Shown piece by piece: positions 52,801-62,520 of a stretch of 64,000 nt of DNA (positions are counted from its first letter, which is position 1; every line of letters starts with the position of its first letter). Under the pieces are notes generated by a model that was not told the DNA's origin, searched no databases, and saw only the letters and a list, made by a program, of their open reading frames with translations. Position numbers and translations under genes: made by a program. This DNA comes from Cristatella mucedo (Eukaryota > Bryozoa > Phylactolaemata > Cristatellidae). Location of the stretch: assembly GCA_009760855.2 (NCBI GenBank), contig WPIO01000011.1, forward strand, positions 355,501 to 419,500, read 5' to 3'.

Positions 52801-55800
52801 ACTTCTCGCCGACCTGCACTGGCTACCAGTCAAGCAACGGATTGACTTCAAGGTTTTGTCGCTCACTTTTAGGTCCCTTCATTCTATGGCTCCAGCCTAT
52901 TTGTCAGATATACTACCCCATCAGGCCAAGCATCGTACCGCCCGCTTCTCGGAATCCAACAGTCTAGAAATACCTCATACAAACCTTAAATCCTTTGGAG
53001 ACCGTGCATTGAGTTCATATGCTCCCAAAGCCTGGAACTCCCTCCCGACCTACGTCAAAACATCCCCTGACCTGACCACATTTAAAAGGAACCTAAAAAC
53101 ACACCTATTTAGGACAACATTTAGTGGGTCCCTGTGATTCGTCTTTGATGTGCTTATGCGTGCTGACACTGTGCATGCTGCCACTAACCACATTTGCATG
53201 CTGACCCTGTGCATATCACCCCTAACCATATTATTCATCTCGTTTGTTTTTCAAGCATGATTTTACTTACCATTTAATTGCATTTCACTTTACAGCAAAT
53301 GTAAAACACCTAGAGAGAGATTGAGTTCTCTGAGGGCGCTTTATCAAGTGAATTATTATTATTATTATTATGAAAGTCCGTCTAGAGCACCACTCATCTC
53401 GACTGGGCATCACTGTCACTGCTCTGCAATAGTTCGGGTCCTAACTCAGTGGGAGACTCCAGAGTATTGACGTGAATTGATAAATTTCATCCGAGGTACC
53501 TCTGAAATATGGGGTACCTCAAGGCTCCGTGCTAGGTCTGGTTCATTTCATGGTTTACACTCTCACTCTTGCTGACGTGATAGCAAAGCACAGTCCAGGC
53601 TTTCGCTTGTATGCAGATGACACTCAGTTGTACCTTTGCTTTGATTCCTCCTAGCCTTCGAGCACCTCAAATTCTCTCAATTCACTCACTACATTTATTG
53701 ATGACATCCTCACATGGATGGCAGCTAATTTTCTAAAACTAAACCATGATAAAACTAACTTACTAGTTATGGGCAAACCCAATGTGATTTAGAAATTGGA
53801 AAGGCGACGCTTAAAATTGGCTCTGCCAGCATATCTCCTGTTGAATCAGCTCGAAATATAGGCTTCAGGTTCCAAAGTGAACTCTCGTTAGAAGACCACA
53901 TCAGCTCCACAGTGAAGTCTGCCTACTTTTAGCTACCTAACTTTGCTAAAATTCGGGCTTGCTTAGATAAGGATACCACATCTAAGTTTGTCCATGCATT
54001 TGTGACATCCCGTCTTGACTTCTGTAACTCACTGCTTACCGGCCTACCGGCATGTGCAATCAGTCGATTACAGCCGGTGCAAAACTCTGCAGCTAGGCGT
54101 GTCTGTAGTGAGCATCACAGCTGCCACATCACACCACATCTCACCGACCTGCACTGACTACCAGTAAAACAACGGATCGACTTCAAGGTTTCGGCGCTAA
54201 CTTTTAGGTCACTTCATTCTTAGGCATTAGCCTATCTCTCACATCTATTGCTCCACCAGGCCAAGCATCGTACCCCCTCTTTTCTGAATATACCAGTTTA
54301 CCAATACCTCGTAAAAACCTCAAATCCCCTGGATACCGTGCATGTAGTTCTTATGCTCCCCAAACCTGGAACTTCCTCCCGACTTGCGTCAGAATACCCC
54401 CTCACTAGACCACATTTAAAAAGAACTTAAAAACATACCTATTTAGGACAGCATTTAGTGGGTCCCTGCGATTCGTCCTTAATGTGCTAATGAGTGCTGA
54501 CGTGGCGCATGCAGCCACTAACCATATTTGTATTGTCCCAGTGCATGTCACCCTAACCATGTTATTCATGTTGGTTATCAAGCATGATATTACTCACCAT
54601 TCAATCGCGTTTGCGTTTGCAGCAAATTTAAAGCGCCTAGAAAGAGATTGAGTTATCTGAGGGCCATTTCCCAAGTGCATTATTATTATTAGCATTATTA
54701 TTGTCGATGCGTTGCTTGACTGTCAACCATAAAAAATAGCCAAAAAAGTATAAGAACTGTCTGGTAAAGAGAAACCAAAGAGAATTACGAGAAGGCTCGT
54801 AAATATTCTAATATTAATTTTAATTTAGCGAGCATTGAGTTTAAATCCACCCTTGCAATCTTAATCTAAAAAGCCAGCTGAACGATTTAAAAATTGTTAT
54901 TTGACCCAACGTTACCAGTTATTTATTCTTCTATTCTAGCCCAGTTACAACCATGTATTCTATCACGCCAAACAAATTCCTAAATAAGGATATAAGCCTA
55001 ATACATGTAATGCTTATTTTATTAAGAATTGTGTGCAGTGGCTCAGAAAACGTAATCTCTGTTCTAGGTCTTTAAGACATGCAGCAAGAGAAGCAGTAGC
55101 TAAGGTTCAGCTACACGCTCAATGTCAAGCATGTAACAGCATTAAGTGTAAAGTGAGTGCGTTACAGCGAATATGACGTAGCTCAAGGCTAACTTGTTAT
55201 ACAATCTCAGGCTAATGGTAGTGCTAAATCCCACTCAGGAATGCGAGCAGCGAATGCACGAAAAGCTGTGCAGATTAGATGCGATTTTATCCGAGATTTC
55301 GCGGTGATCCAAAGTATTGACCATAGATCGAAGATATTTAATACTTTCGGAAAATGCAAGCTTAAGACTCGAATGCCAGAATATTTCCATTTATCACGGC
55401 TGGAGAGAAGCTGGTATAGCAAGAAAACACTGAAGGAGCAAGGAATTCTGATAGGTAGGCTGGGGAAGGCGAGGGAAGCATCCCGTAGTCCAGATATAGG
55501 GTCCTATATTCTACTCGACGCTCGATTGGAACCAATGAAGCTCAAATGGAATTGATATGATACGGAAACTACGCCGGTAGTGACAGACCAGACGAGCTGC
55601 AAAATTTCTCTCCAGCTACAAACTATTAGGATCACTGGCTTGAAGCTCTCAATAAAACGAATTTCAGCGTCCAAGACACGATGCGGCTAAGACGTAAACT
55701 AGTTCGACTATATAGCCTACGTATACCTGGTCCTCCTATGTTGAGATAAAATAACGACAAATTTACTTTTAAGGTTGCAGACATGTACCATCAGATTTTT

Positions 55801-58800
55801 GGAATACAATTATTCACAACTTGAAATCAGTTAAAACTGGTTTTGAATGTAGAAAAATCGTCAAAAGAAATTTACCAGAAAATGACTAGTCATTTTTTAT
55901 TCCTGGGCATTGCCGAAATTTTATAATAGATTGCAAAATATTTAAAAACATTTAAAGAATTTTTACAGTCAGGTATATTTCTAAATTGTCTGTGGTAACC
56001 TTCTTTAACTCATCGTCATGGAAAATCGACTAAAATGCATCCCAGCTAGCAAGAAAGCTTGAGTTGATCCCGAATGTCACCCGCTGAGTCCTTTCATCTT
56101 TTTTCTTCTTTTTCTTCCTTCACATCATTTTTTTTATTCTCGTCATTTCCTTCATCTTCAAACTTTCCTTCTTCCACTTTTTGTTTCCGCCTGTTCTTGT
56201 ATTTTTTGTATCAGACGGAACTGACCGAACTCGCGCTTTTTGAATAGAACCTGCTTGAGGTGAGCTGAGCTAAACGCAATGGCGACATGTTTCTCACATT
56301 TTCATTGCCCAAGACGCACGCAATACTTTGACCGCATACAAGAAACCTCACTTGAAATTCCCTGCAAATCTTTAGGATAAATGATGAGCGATATTTAATG
56401 ATAATTACAATTCTCATTTTAGAATAAATTTAACACCCACTAACCGTACTATATGACTGCTCAACAGAGCCGTTTTTCTGGCTTATAAAATACCAACATG
56501 TTTGTGGCGATAATAGGCGTAGTTTGTTTATTTATCACACCTAAACTATTGATTTTTATTTCTCGCAATTAGTGTAACCGTATAGATATGTTATTTACAT
56601 CAAAAATCGTCGTTTGTGAAAAGTTTAGTACTTTAAACGTATTGCAGGTCAATCCCAGCTAACTTCCTTCGCCCCAATATCTGGCTATTATTATCATTCT
56701 TTAAGTTTTCTCCGTTGCCTTTACCCGTGATTGTTGAATTCCTGGTCTGTGAAGGTGGTCTCTTTCGCCTACACCAGGGCTTTGTATTGGCGTAGTTTGT
56801 GAGCGATCGAGTATATAGCCTTCAGATACAGAATTTTGCATTCTGTTTTTGAATGGAAAGCGTATGAGCTATTCCTATTTCCATACCCTCACGTTGAAGT
56901 TGTAATGCATTGCTAAAAAAAATACTTGGACATTGTTGTAATACGAAGTGGTCTAAAGTGGCAAATACAACATTCATAACAGAAAAGCAAAGCCTTAGAG
57001 TCTTATACAATAAGTAAGCATATGCAATCCGTAAAGTGGAATAAGACTTTCAAGTAGCACAAATATGCAAATGCGTGCTCACGACTGAACTGAGCCGCCA
57101 TTTCTTTACAGCAACGTGAAGCTCCTAAAAGAGATTTAGTTGTCCGAGAACGCTGTATTGAATATGTTATTAGTATTATTATTATGACCAGAAGGCGATT
57201 GCTTTTTATAACCTCATTCCCAAGGTCATGGGTTCAAATTCGGTGGTGAGCGACCCTTTATCGCTGATGCCAGCGGAGGTGATAGCTTTTAAAGCTCCTC
57301 CGTCGCTATGTAAAAGAGGCTGTTCAATTAGCTAGCATATCTTAGAATAAAGACTAACCGAGTAGCGATGATGATTTTCAGCATGAACAGCAATCGCATG
57401 CAGTCTACCCGAAGAAAATTCATCAGCTACAGCTAGGGCTCAGGCAAAAAAAAGTGATCGGCTACTCTTTTAACAGCGCCGAAGGGGTGACTGATCCTGA
57501 GCTTGCAGTTTGAAACCACTGCTAGGGGGGGGGATCAAAGGAGCGTTGTGACTAGCTAGTCATTAGGTCTGGGTCTCTTGATATGTCTAAAGGGCTACTA
57601 TCAATTGTGACCGCTTGCTGTCACCTAGGACAGCGTGAAAAGACTGTTTCGGCAGCTTGGAAAGTAGGTCCGGCGCTCGTATGCAGCCAGAGGTGATAAA
57701 AAATTTTTTTTTAAATCACTCAATAAACTCGGAATTCACTTGCTCCCTATTATACTTTGACGTTGCAAGAAAACATAGCCGTGCTCTAGGTTATCCTCTT
57801 TTGTGGAAACTTTAAAGTGTAAAAATTAAGCTATACAAAAACCAGAAGGTCATCATAGTACCAATATTGATAAGTTTGTACAGCGGAGTAAGAGTACTAA
57901 ATACTTTGTTTGCATTGCATATGTGCTGTGAAGGATGCATTGAAATCGGTTAAATACTAAAAACACTCTGTTTCGGTACACCTACGCACGCATAAAGCAG
58001 TTTACAGGGACATAGCTAATGTTATTTGGAACTGTTACCTTGCAATCTTCTCGTGAGATGTTCCTTCAGGAGTGAGTTCCAGGCGTCTTGAGCCGCCGAA
58101 CTTGAAGTACGACTGTTGAAGGATTTGAGGTGAGTAAGAGGTTGAGCTTTACGACTTGATTCAGACGACTGATCCATTATAACCTGGTCTGATTGGCACC
58201 GGATCTTATAATGAATAGTTCTAAGAAAAATGCAGAGATTTTTTTAAATAATTAGAAATACGAACTGTCGATGCATTTTTTCCGTAGGCTAATAATATGA
58301 GGCCAGTTTAGTCCCTACACGAGACAATGTGCTTAAACTTTGTTTTAGTTAAAAATCCAACTTGGTGGTAATAATGTATGTTGCATTTCAAATATGTAGT
58401 TTTCACTAAAGACTTCCATTTATCTCTAGGGACGAGTTTTCATCACATGCACAAAATTAAATTGATTCCATATAAATAAATTCGAATTTGAAACGTTAAA
58501 TTAATTGGTTCAAATAATGTAATTCGAGTTCAAATTTAATTGTTGCAAGTAAAGACTGAGTGACTGGGTTTATTTTTAAATATTCCTAAACTCCAGCAAG
58601 TACATTACAGTCCCGGAATTTCTAAATTTACTTTTTCATATCATTTTCAGAAAGTATATTACACTCAATAGAACTTTAAAACTTTTATATGCTGAATATT
58701 CTAATTTTGATAAAAAGTACTGTGCAATTGCAAAATATACACATATCATTTGCAAACTAATGCCACTAATGGAATAGCTATTTAAAACTTGAAAATCCGT

Positions 58801-58996
58801 GAATATTTTTGAAGAACTACCACAATTTTCTTTTCAGCATTTCGAAGACACTTCTACAAAGATCTTAAATGTGGTGGAACTGTTGGACAGTGCTTTGAGG
58901 AGGTAACCAGCGGATTGTTTCAGCCACAGCTGGCCGGTATTTATCGATGTTCAGGGATACCAGCAGAGACATTCAGCATCATGTGGATTAACGAAA
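49783..58996 (+). CDS. Ig-superfamily receptor, gene 2 (5' part)
   Basis: The spliced exons 49783-49879, 50293-50442 and 58838-58996 give a signal peptide and a complete first Ig domain, about 135 residues, in frame and with phase 1 at every junction. Exon order, phases and domain content match gene 1. By hand count about 40 percent of the compared Ig1 positions are identical, so the copies are old or fast-diverging. The remaining exons are expected downstream; one candidate lies at 62,174-62,329. Gene 2 is in the same orientation as gene 1 and starts 4.1 kb after the gene 1 poly(A) signal, so the pair is a tandem duplication. Its function is unknown; a surface or secreted recognition protein is inferred. 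Confidence 0.7.
50035..50231 (+). mobile_element. LINE-A 3' tail inside gene 2 intron 1
   Basis: Plus-strand 3' block (CACTTGCATGCTGACCCTGT), then the terminal hairpin with AGAAAGAGATTGAGTTCTCTG and an ATTATTATTATT tail at 50,216-50,231. It explains why this intron (413 nt) is longer than its gene 1 counterpart (227 nt). Confidence 0.75.
50293..50442 (+). CDS. Gene 2 exon 2: Ig domain 1, first half
   Basis: The acceptor GAACTCTTCAG and the donor CCCAG|GTAGAA give a 150 nt phase 1-1 exon. It reads GRLPIAEVSSVRLATMQR, then LTLTCRRQSGYPYWEFSS with the B-strand Cys and core Trp. LPxAEV, LTC R and P-x-W-x-F-S are shared with gene 1 exon 2. Gene 1 has six more codons near the 3' side. Confidence 0.8.
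51350..51840 (-). mobile_element. LINE-A 3' fragment
   Basis: A degraded hairpin at 51,368-51,410, the 3' block and the C-terminal ORF end up to about 51,840. It abuts the plus-strand LINE-A copy head to head. Confidence 0.6.
51850..53372 (+). mobile_element. Youngest-looking LINE-A copy (5'-truncated)
   Basis: Contains RT from the palm region to the C-terminus, then the 3' block, the perfect hairpin (53,304-53,344) and an ATT tail at 53,352-53,371. The frame is open apart from one 8-base tandem duplication (TCACAAAG at 52,025-52,032 and again at 52,033-52,040) that separates the upstream frame (51,849-52,049) from the long ORF. The endonuclease and 5' end are absent. Confidence 0.85.
52136..53137 (+). 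CDS. LINE-A reverse transcriptase, C-terminal 333 codons
   Basis: A non-LTR (L2/CR1-like) reverse transcriptase, which would copy element RNA at a nicked target. Visible parts: YGVPQGSVLGPVLF at residues 13-26, the catalytic YADD at 47-50, LNDDKPNLLVM at about 93-103, a connection region with LDFCNSLLTGLPACAIRRLQ, LADLHWLPVKQRIDFKVLSL, and the C-terminal APKAWNSLP and FKRNLKTHLF just before the stop. The upstream palm motif (LDLSAAFNTIDHK) is in another frame because of the 8-base duplication, and there is no endonuclease. It is therefore a dead 5'-truncated copy, although this segment is free of stops, which implies recent insertion. Confidence 0.85.
   Translation: MNGQRSSEKSLKYGVPQGSVLGPVLFMVYTLPLADVIAKHNLGFHFYADDTQLYLCFDPSQPSSTSNSLNSVAACIDDIRTWTAANFLKLNDDKPNLLVMDKPSVIQRLERPTLKIGSASISTVESARNLGVIFQSDLSLDDHISSTVKSAYFQLHNIAKIQACLDKDTTSKLVHAFVTSRLDFCNSLLTGLPACAIRRLQLVQNSAARLVCRERRSCHITPLLADLHWLPVKQRIDFKVLSLTFRSLHSMAPAYLSDILPHQAKHRTARFSESNSLEIPHTNLKSFGDRALSSYAPKAWNSLPTYVKTSPDLTTFKRNLKTHLFRTTFSGSL
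53373..54705 (+). mobile_element. Older LINE-A copy, directly following
   Basis: It begins right after the ATT tail of the previous copy, at the position equivalent to its base 52,040, and carries the same RT, 3' block, hairpin (54,632-54,665) and ATTATTATTAG tail. Many stops are present, including one after SSLA in the region after YADD. Two copies lie head to tail. Confidence 0.8.
56098..56190. repeat. Pyrimidine-rich (CTT/TTC) stretch
   Basis: About 90 bases of nearly pure C and T on the plus strand. Confidence 0.6.
56900..57010 (-). mobile_element. LINE-A fragment (RT connection region)
   Basis: The minus strand reads YKTLRLCFSVMNVVFATLDH, matching a shifted-frame reading of the LINE-A segment at about 52,740-52,800. 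Confidence 0.4.
57075..57186 (+). mobile_element. LINE-A 3' tail
   Basis: TTTACAGCAACGTGAAGCTCC, then AAGAGATTTAGTTGTCCGAG and a TATTATTATTATG tail. A degraded terminal hairpin. Confidence 0.5.
57195..57345 (+). mobile_element. S1 SINE
   Basis: A head with TCATGGGTTCAAATTCGG (B box) and a tail with TTTTAAAGCTCCTCCGTCGC and AAGAGGCTGTTCAATTAGC, as in the 6.5-7.1 kb copies. Confidence 0.55.
58030..58210 (-). mobile_element. LINE C-terminal fragment, family C
   Basis: GGAGTGAGTTCCAGGCGTCTTG and the following ACTTGAAGTACGACTGTTGAAGG reproduce in reverse the W-N-S-L-P and A-x-x-L/F pattern of LINE C-termini. Divergent from families A and B. Confidence 0.35.
58838..58996 (+). CDS. Gene 2 exon 3: Ig domain 1, second half
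   Basis: The acceptor TTTTCTTTTCAG and the donor GAAA|GTAAGC give a 159 nt phase 1-1 exon, exactly the length and phases of gene 1 exon 3. It reads AFRRHFYKDLKC, then GQCFEE (the second Cys six residues on), then PQLAGIYRCSG and SIMWINE. LKC-x6-C, LAG-x-YRC and the W-x-N end are all shared with gene 1. Confidence 0.85.
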
Positions 58997-59544
58997 GTAA
59001 GCTTCTCCGGTGAGAATTTTTTAGTTTTATGGCCACGTCTTATTTTAAGTATCGAGTGTTAAACGCTTGTGCAATCTCATTACACTAATTTTTTACGAAC
59101 ATACATTTATTAAACATTATTTAAACAAAATACAAAATTCCCATGTTTAAGACAATATAGTAAACCATTTTTGTCAATTTAATCAAAATTTTTATTGTAT
59201 ACACAATGACAGAGCGTAGTGTTACAATATATGCAAATATGTACATCTTCTCGATTCACAATTTTACATTACTCTAATTGCTCGGTACTATCATGTACAT
59301 TCTATAAATCTCGCGAAGCCTACAGCTCAAGTGACGCCAGTGTCCCGAGGTAAAATACATACAGAATTATTGAATTGATAATAGGAATAGTGATACTACC
59401 TGAATACAGTGCACTCTGGGAACTGAGCCGTTCATGCCACTTTGAAAATGATTTATAGAAAGCATTGCCAAATGATTGGTGGTAATATCCACTACCAGCC
59501 GGCACTGTGTAGGCAGTCACAAGACTAGGGATGTAATCCCTTTA
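58997..59544 (+). other. Gene 2 intron sequence
   Basis: AT-rich, with no exon or repeat recognised. Confidence 0.4.
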
Positions 59545-61080
59545 GACAGCAGCATCCGCTCTAGAATGCTGTCACTCAATTTCATGCAGCACCTCAATGT
59601 CTACATGTAAGATCATTACTGACCTCGTAATGCAGTCCAATCCAACCAAATATGACAACTGGTCCTTCCGACCACATTCACACTGTATTTCACTTACAAT
59701 GCATTCACATGCCACTGTCATGCATAACTAAAATCATAAATATGTTATTAGCCTCAGGTCACGTCCCAGCACCTTTCAAAAATGCTAAAGTCAGGTGGCT
59801 ACTCAAGAAAGAAACACTTGAGCAAGAGAACTTAAGCAAATTCCTCGCACTCTCCTTTCTTCCGTCTCTATCAAAGAGGATTCAACAAGTCCTGGCAAAC
59901 CAGCTGAACTTATTATGTAAAACTTAAAACCCTGCTAGTAAGTTCCAGACCAGATTTAGACCTAATCGCACGACAGATTCAGGATTTCATCTGGGGTACA
60001 ACGACGTAATAAGGAATGCAGACTTAGGTAGAGTCTCTATGATTTTTCGCTCGATTTGACAGCAGCTTCTGACGCTATCAAGCATCGGCAGCTTCTAATG
60101 CACCAAGACCTTCTTGAACGCTTCTTATCCCGCCTCAGCATTAATGGCACTACATCGAGACAGTTCAGCTTCAATCTCAGTGAGGGAGTCGAGAATATTA
60201 ATGTGGCACTGTTTATCCGAGGAACCTCTGAAATATATGGTACCTCAGGGCTCTCTGCTCGGAACCGATGTTTTCACGGTTTATACTCTCCCTCTTGCCG
60301 ATGTGATTGCCTGGCAAAATCTCGAATTATACTTTTATGCAGATGACCATCAAGTTTCCATCTGATTGAATTCCTCCCAGCCCTCCAGCATATCAACTTG
60401 CTTAACCCATTTGCTGCATGTATTAATTACATCAGCATATTGATTGCAGCAAACCTTCTTAAGCTAAATTATGATAAAAACAACTCTCTAGTTATCATCA
60501 ATCAAGCGTGATTCAAAAATTGGAAATGTCGATGCTCAAAATAGGCTCTGCCATCATATCTCTTGTTGAATCTGAACGAAATCCAATTGTCATGCTCTAA
60601 AGTGACCTTTCATTAGAGGACCACATCAGCTCCACAGTTAAGTCGGCCTACTTGTACCTACGTAAAATTACTTAAAATTGGGATTTTTCAGACAGGGTTA
60701 CCAAGTGTAAATATGTCAATGCATTTGTGCCATCCTGAATTGACTTCCGTAACTGACTGCTTGCCGAATTACCGACGTGTGCAATCAAGGAGCTGTAACC
60801 GGAGCACACAATTCAGCTGGGCTTGTCTGTCATGAGCGTCGAAGTTGCCACGTCACACCCATTCCGGACGAAGTGCACTGGTTCCCAATCAAGCCACTCA
60901 ACGATTGCAACATTCTGCGACTTACTTTTAATTCTCGTCATTCCTCCTTGGCTCAAGCACATCTTTCAGAACTGATCCCCCTACGAGGCGAAAAATTGTA
61001 ACACCCTCGGTTCCGAATCAAATCCCTTAGCTACACTTAGTAAAAACCTCTGACCGTCTGAACAGTCTGACTAAACCTAG
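59545..61080 (+). mobile_element. LINE-A, decayed RT region
   Basis: Plus strand: ASGHVPAPFKNAKVRWLLKK at about 59,750-59,815 (RT N-terminus), then a palm remnant, then YMVPQGSLLGTDVFTVYTLP and FYADD at about 60,234-60,345, the connection region and the C-terminal VHWFPIK region near 60,880. Frames are broken. It has no clear 3' hairpin; the copy fades out after about 61,080. Confidence 0.6.
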
Positions 61081-61424
61081 GCAAAAATTATCCAGTTTTT
61101 TTGCATAGCTCATTTTTCGTATCCGTATACATCACTTCCTATCGACTGATCACCGTTTTTAATTCCAGCCTAGTTTGGCTTAAGTCTGGATTTTTAGTAG
61201 TGCAGACGTGTGAGTCATATTAAGTGTGAATTGCTATTCTTTAAAACAAGTCTAGGGTAAAAGTCCGGTAAGCAAGAAGGTAATCGCGTGAAACGATTAG
61301 TTAAACTAATTAAATTAATTTTATGGCTTATTGTCTTAGAAAACTTCTAAAATCGTTAGCCAAAACCAATTAAATAAGGTGTTAATATTATTTTCCAGGA
61401 CACAGATATAAACTATAAATTATA

Positions 61425-61425
61425 A

Positions 61426-61456
<31 letters not shown>

Positions 61457-61460
61457 GTGT
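61425..61460. repeat. (TA)n microsatellite
   Basis: A short TA run followed by TGTGTGTATA, flanked by two copies of a TAAACTATAAA-like motif. Confidence 0.8.
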
Positions 61461-61814
61461 ATATTAAATATAAACCATAAACTATAAATATTTGAATATT
61501 AATATTCGCAACTGACGTGTTATCTGTAGGTTCTGCTGTGATAGGTTTTTATAAAGGTAAGTTAGCAAATTTAACAGCGGAAGCTCAGGTGGAAAAGTTT
61601 AAATTGTTAACGTGAACTTTCTGAACTTGAATGCCTTAATGTTTAGTCTCACCAGTTTTCTTCAATTAAGTGGCATTTTAGATTAATCCTTGAGATCACT
61701 TTTGGCCGAAAACGAAAAATGCAGCATAATACATTCGCCAGATCCAACAGATATGCTCACCAGATCATTTGATAGATTTATCCTAGTAAAATTAAGTTAA
61801 ATACTAGCTGATTT

Positions 61815-61985
61815 AACAGCCTCTTTTTGTATAGCGGCAGAAGAGCCTATAAGGCTATCACTACAGCTTGCAGTGGCGATAAATGATCGCCCACCTGAGG
61901 ATTAGAACCCACGACATCTGGACCGAGGTCGTGAAAAGAAACTGCCTCACCTAAAGCATCATCACGGCTCACCATGGCAACCAAG
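61815..61985 (-). mobile_element. S1 SINE
   Basis: Minus-strand copy: the plus strand shows AACAGCCTCTTTTTGTATAG (tail reversed), GATTAGAACCCACGACATC (B box reversed) and CTGCCTCACCTAAAGCATC (A box reversed). Confidence 0.55.
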
Positions 61986-62173
61986 AGCCAACAGGCCAGA
62001 TTAAGTTGGTCTATTGGTGATTACGTAGATGTCACCAGATGATGTAGAAAGCCGGTCGACTTGAAAGCCCAAATTATCATTACCAAAACCTTTGGTGGTG
62101 AGCTGATGATGTCAGGCTGGTGAGCTGGTTGAAGCACGATTGATTGGGGAGCCGCACTTCTAAACCACATTAG

Positions 62174-62329
62174 TGCTACTTTTTGTGCCACCCTTCGACT
62201 TACATTTCTGTAAAGTTAGAAGCCGTAACAATGAAGAGTTGGAAGAGCTCTACAACTAAGATAAATCACGCCAGTACATATTTTATGGTCAAGAATGAGC
62301 TTGGCAAATACTCTTGCGAAAAGGACCAG
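62174..62329 (+). CDS. Candidate further Ig half-exon of gene 2
   Basis: After CACATTAG the frame is open for 52 codons: CYFLCHPSTYISVKLEAVTM, then KINHASTYFMVKNELGKYSC with an F-strand E-x-G-x-Y-x-C signature, up to a weak donor CCAG|GTGCAT; unspliced it stops at 62,339. As drawn the phases are 0-0, which does not match exon 5 of gene 1 (2-1), so the borders are uncertain. It could be exon 5 of gene 2 or another decayed copy. No matching first half (B-strand exon) was found between 59.0 and 62.1 kb. Confidence 0.4.
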
Positions 62330-62419
62330 GTGCATCGCTGAACTCAGGAGACTACACGAGAGTATATTATCGTTATTTATACTCCTTTATAAGGCACATC
62401 ACCTGACCTTAATCTATTG

Positions 62420-62520
62420 ACGTCTAGGCTCTAAGACATCCCACTGAGATAGGAATGAAAACTTAAAAGAGCAGTACGGTCACTCTGTAGCAACTTTACA
62501 AGTGCTTATGTAGAAAATTG
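62420..62520 (-). mobile_element. LINE-A RT fragment
   Basis: ACATCCCACTGAGATAGGA and AAAGAGCAGTACGGTCACTC match the region at about 24,200-24,250 of the large minus-strand LINE-A copy. Confidence 0.4.

Larger units (their letters stand above)
50443..58837 (+). other. Gene 2 intron 2
   Basis: About 8.4 kb, with a LINE-A cluster at 51.35-54.7 kb, smaller LINE and SINE fragments at 56.8-58.2 kb and AT-rich sequence. 54.8-56.8 kb has no feature I can name except a pyrimidine-rich stretch. Confidence 0.65.

Noticed and set aside
52288-52866. Minus-strand ORFs over the LINE-A RT
   Set aside because: Shadows of the plus-strand RT reading frame.
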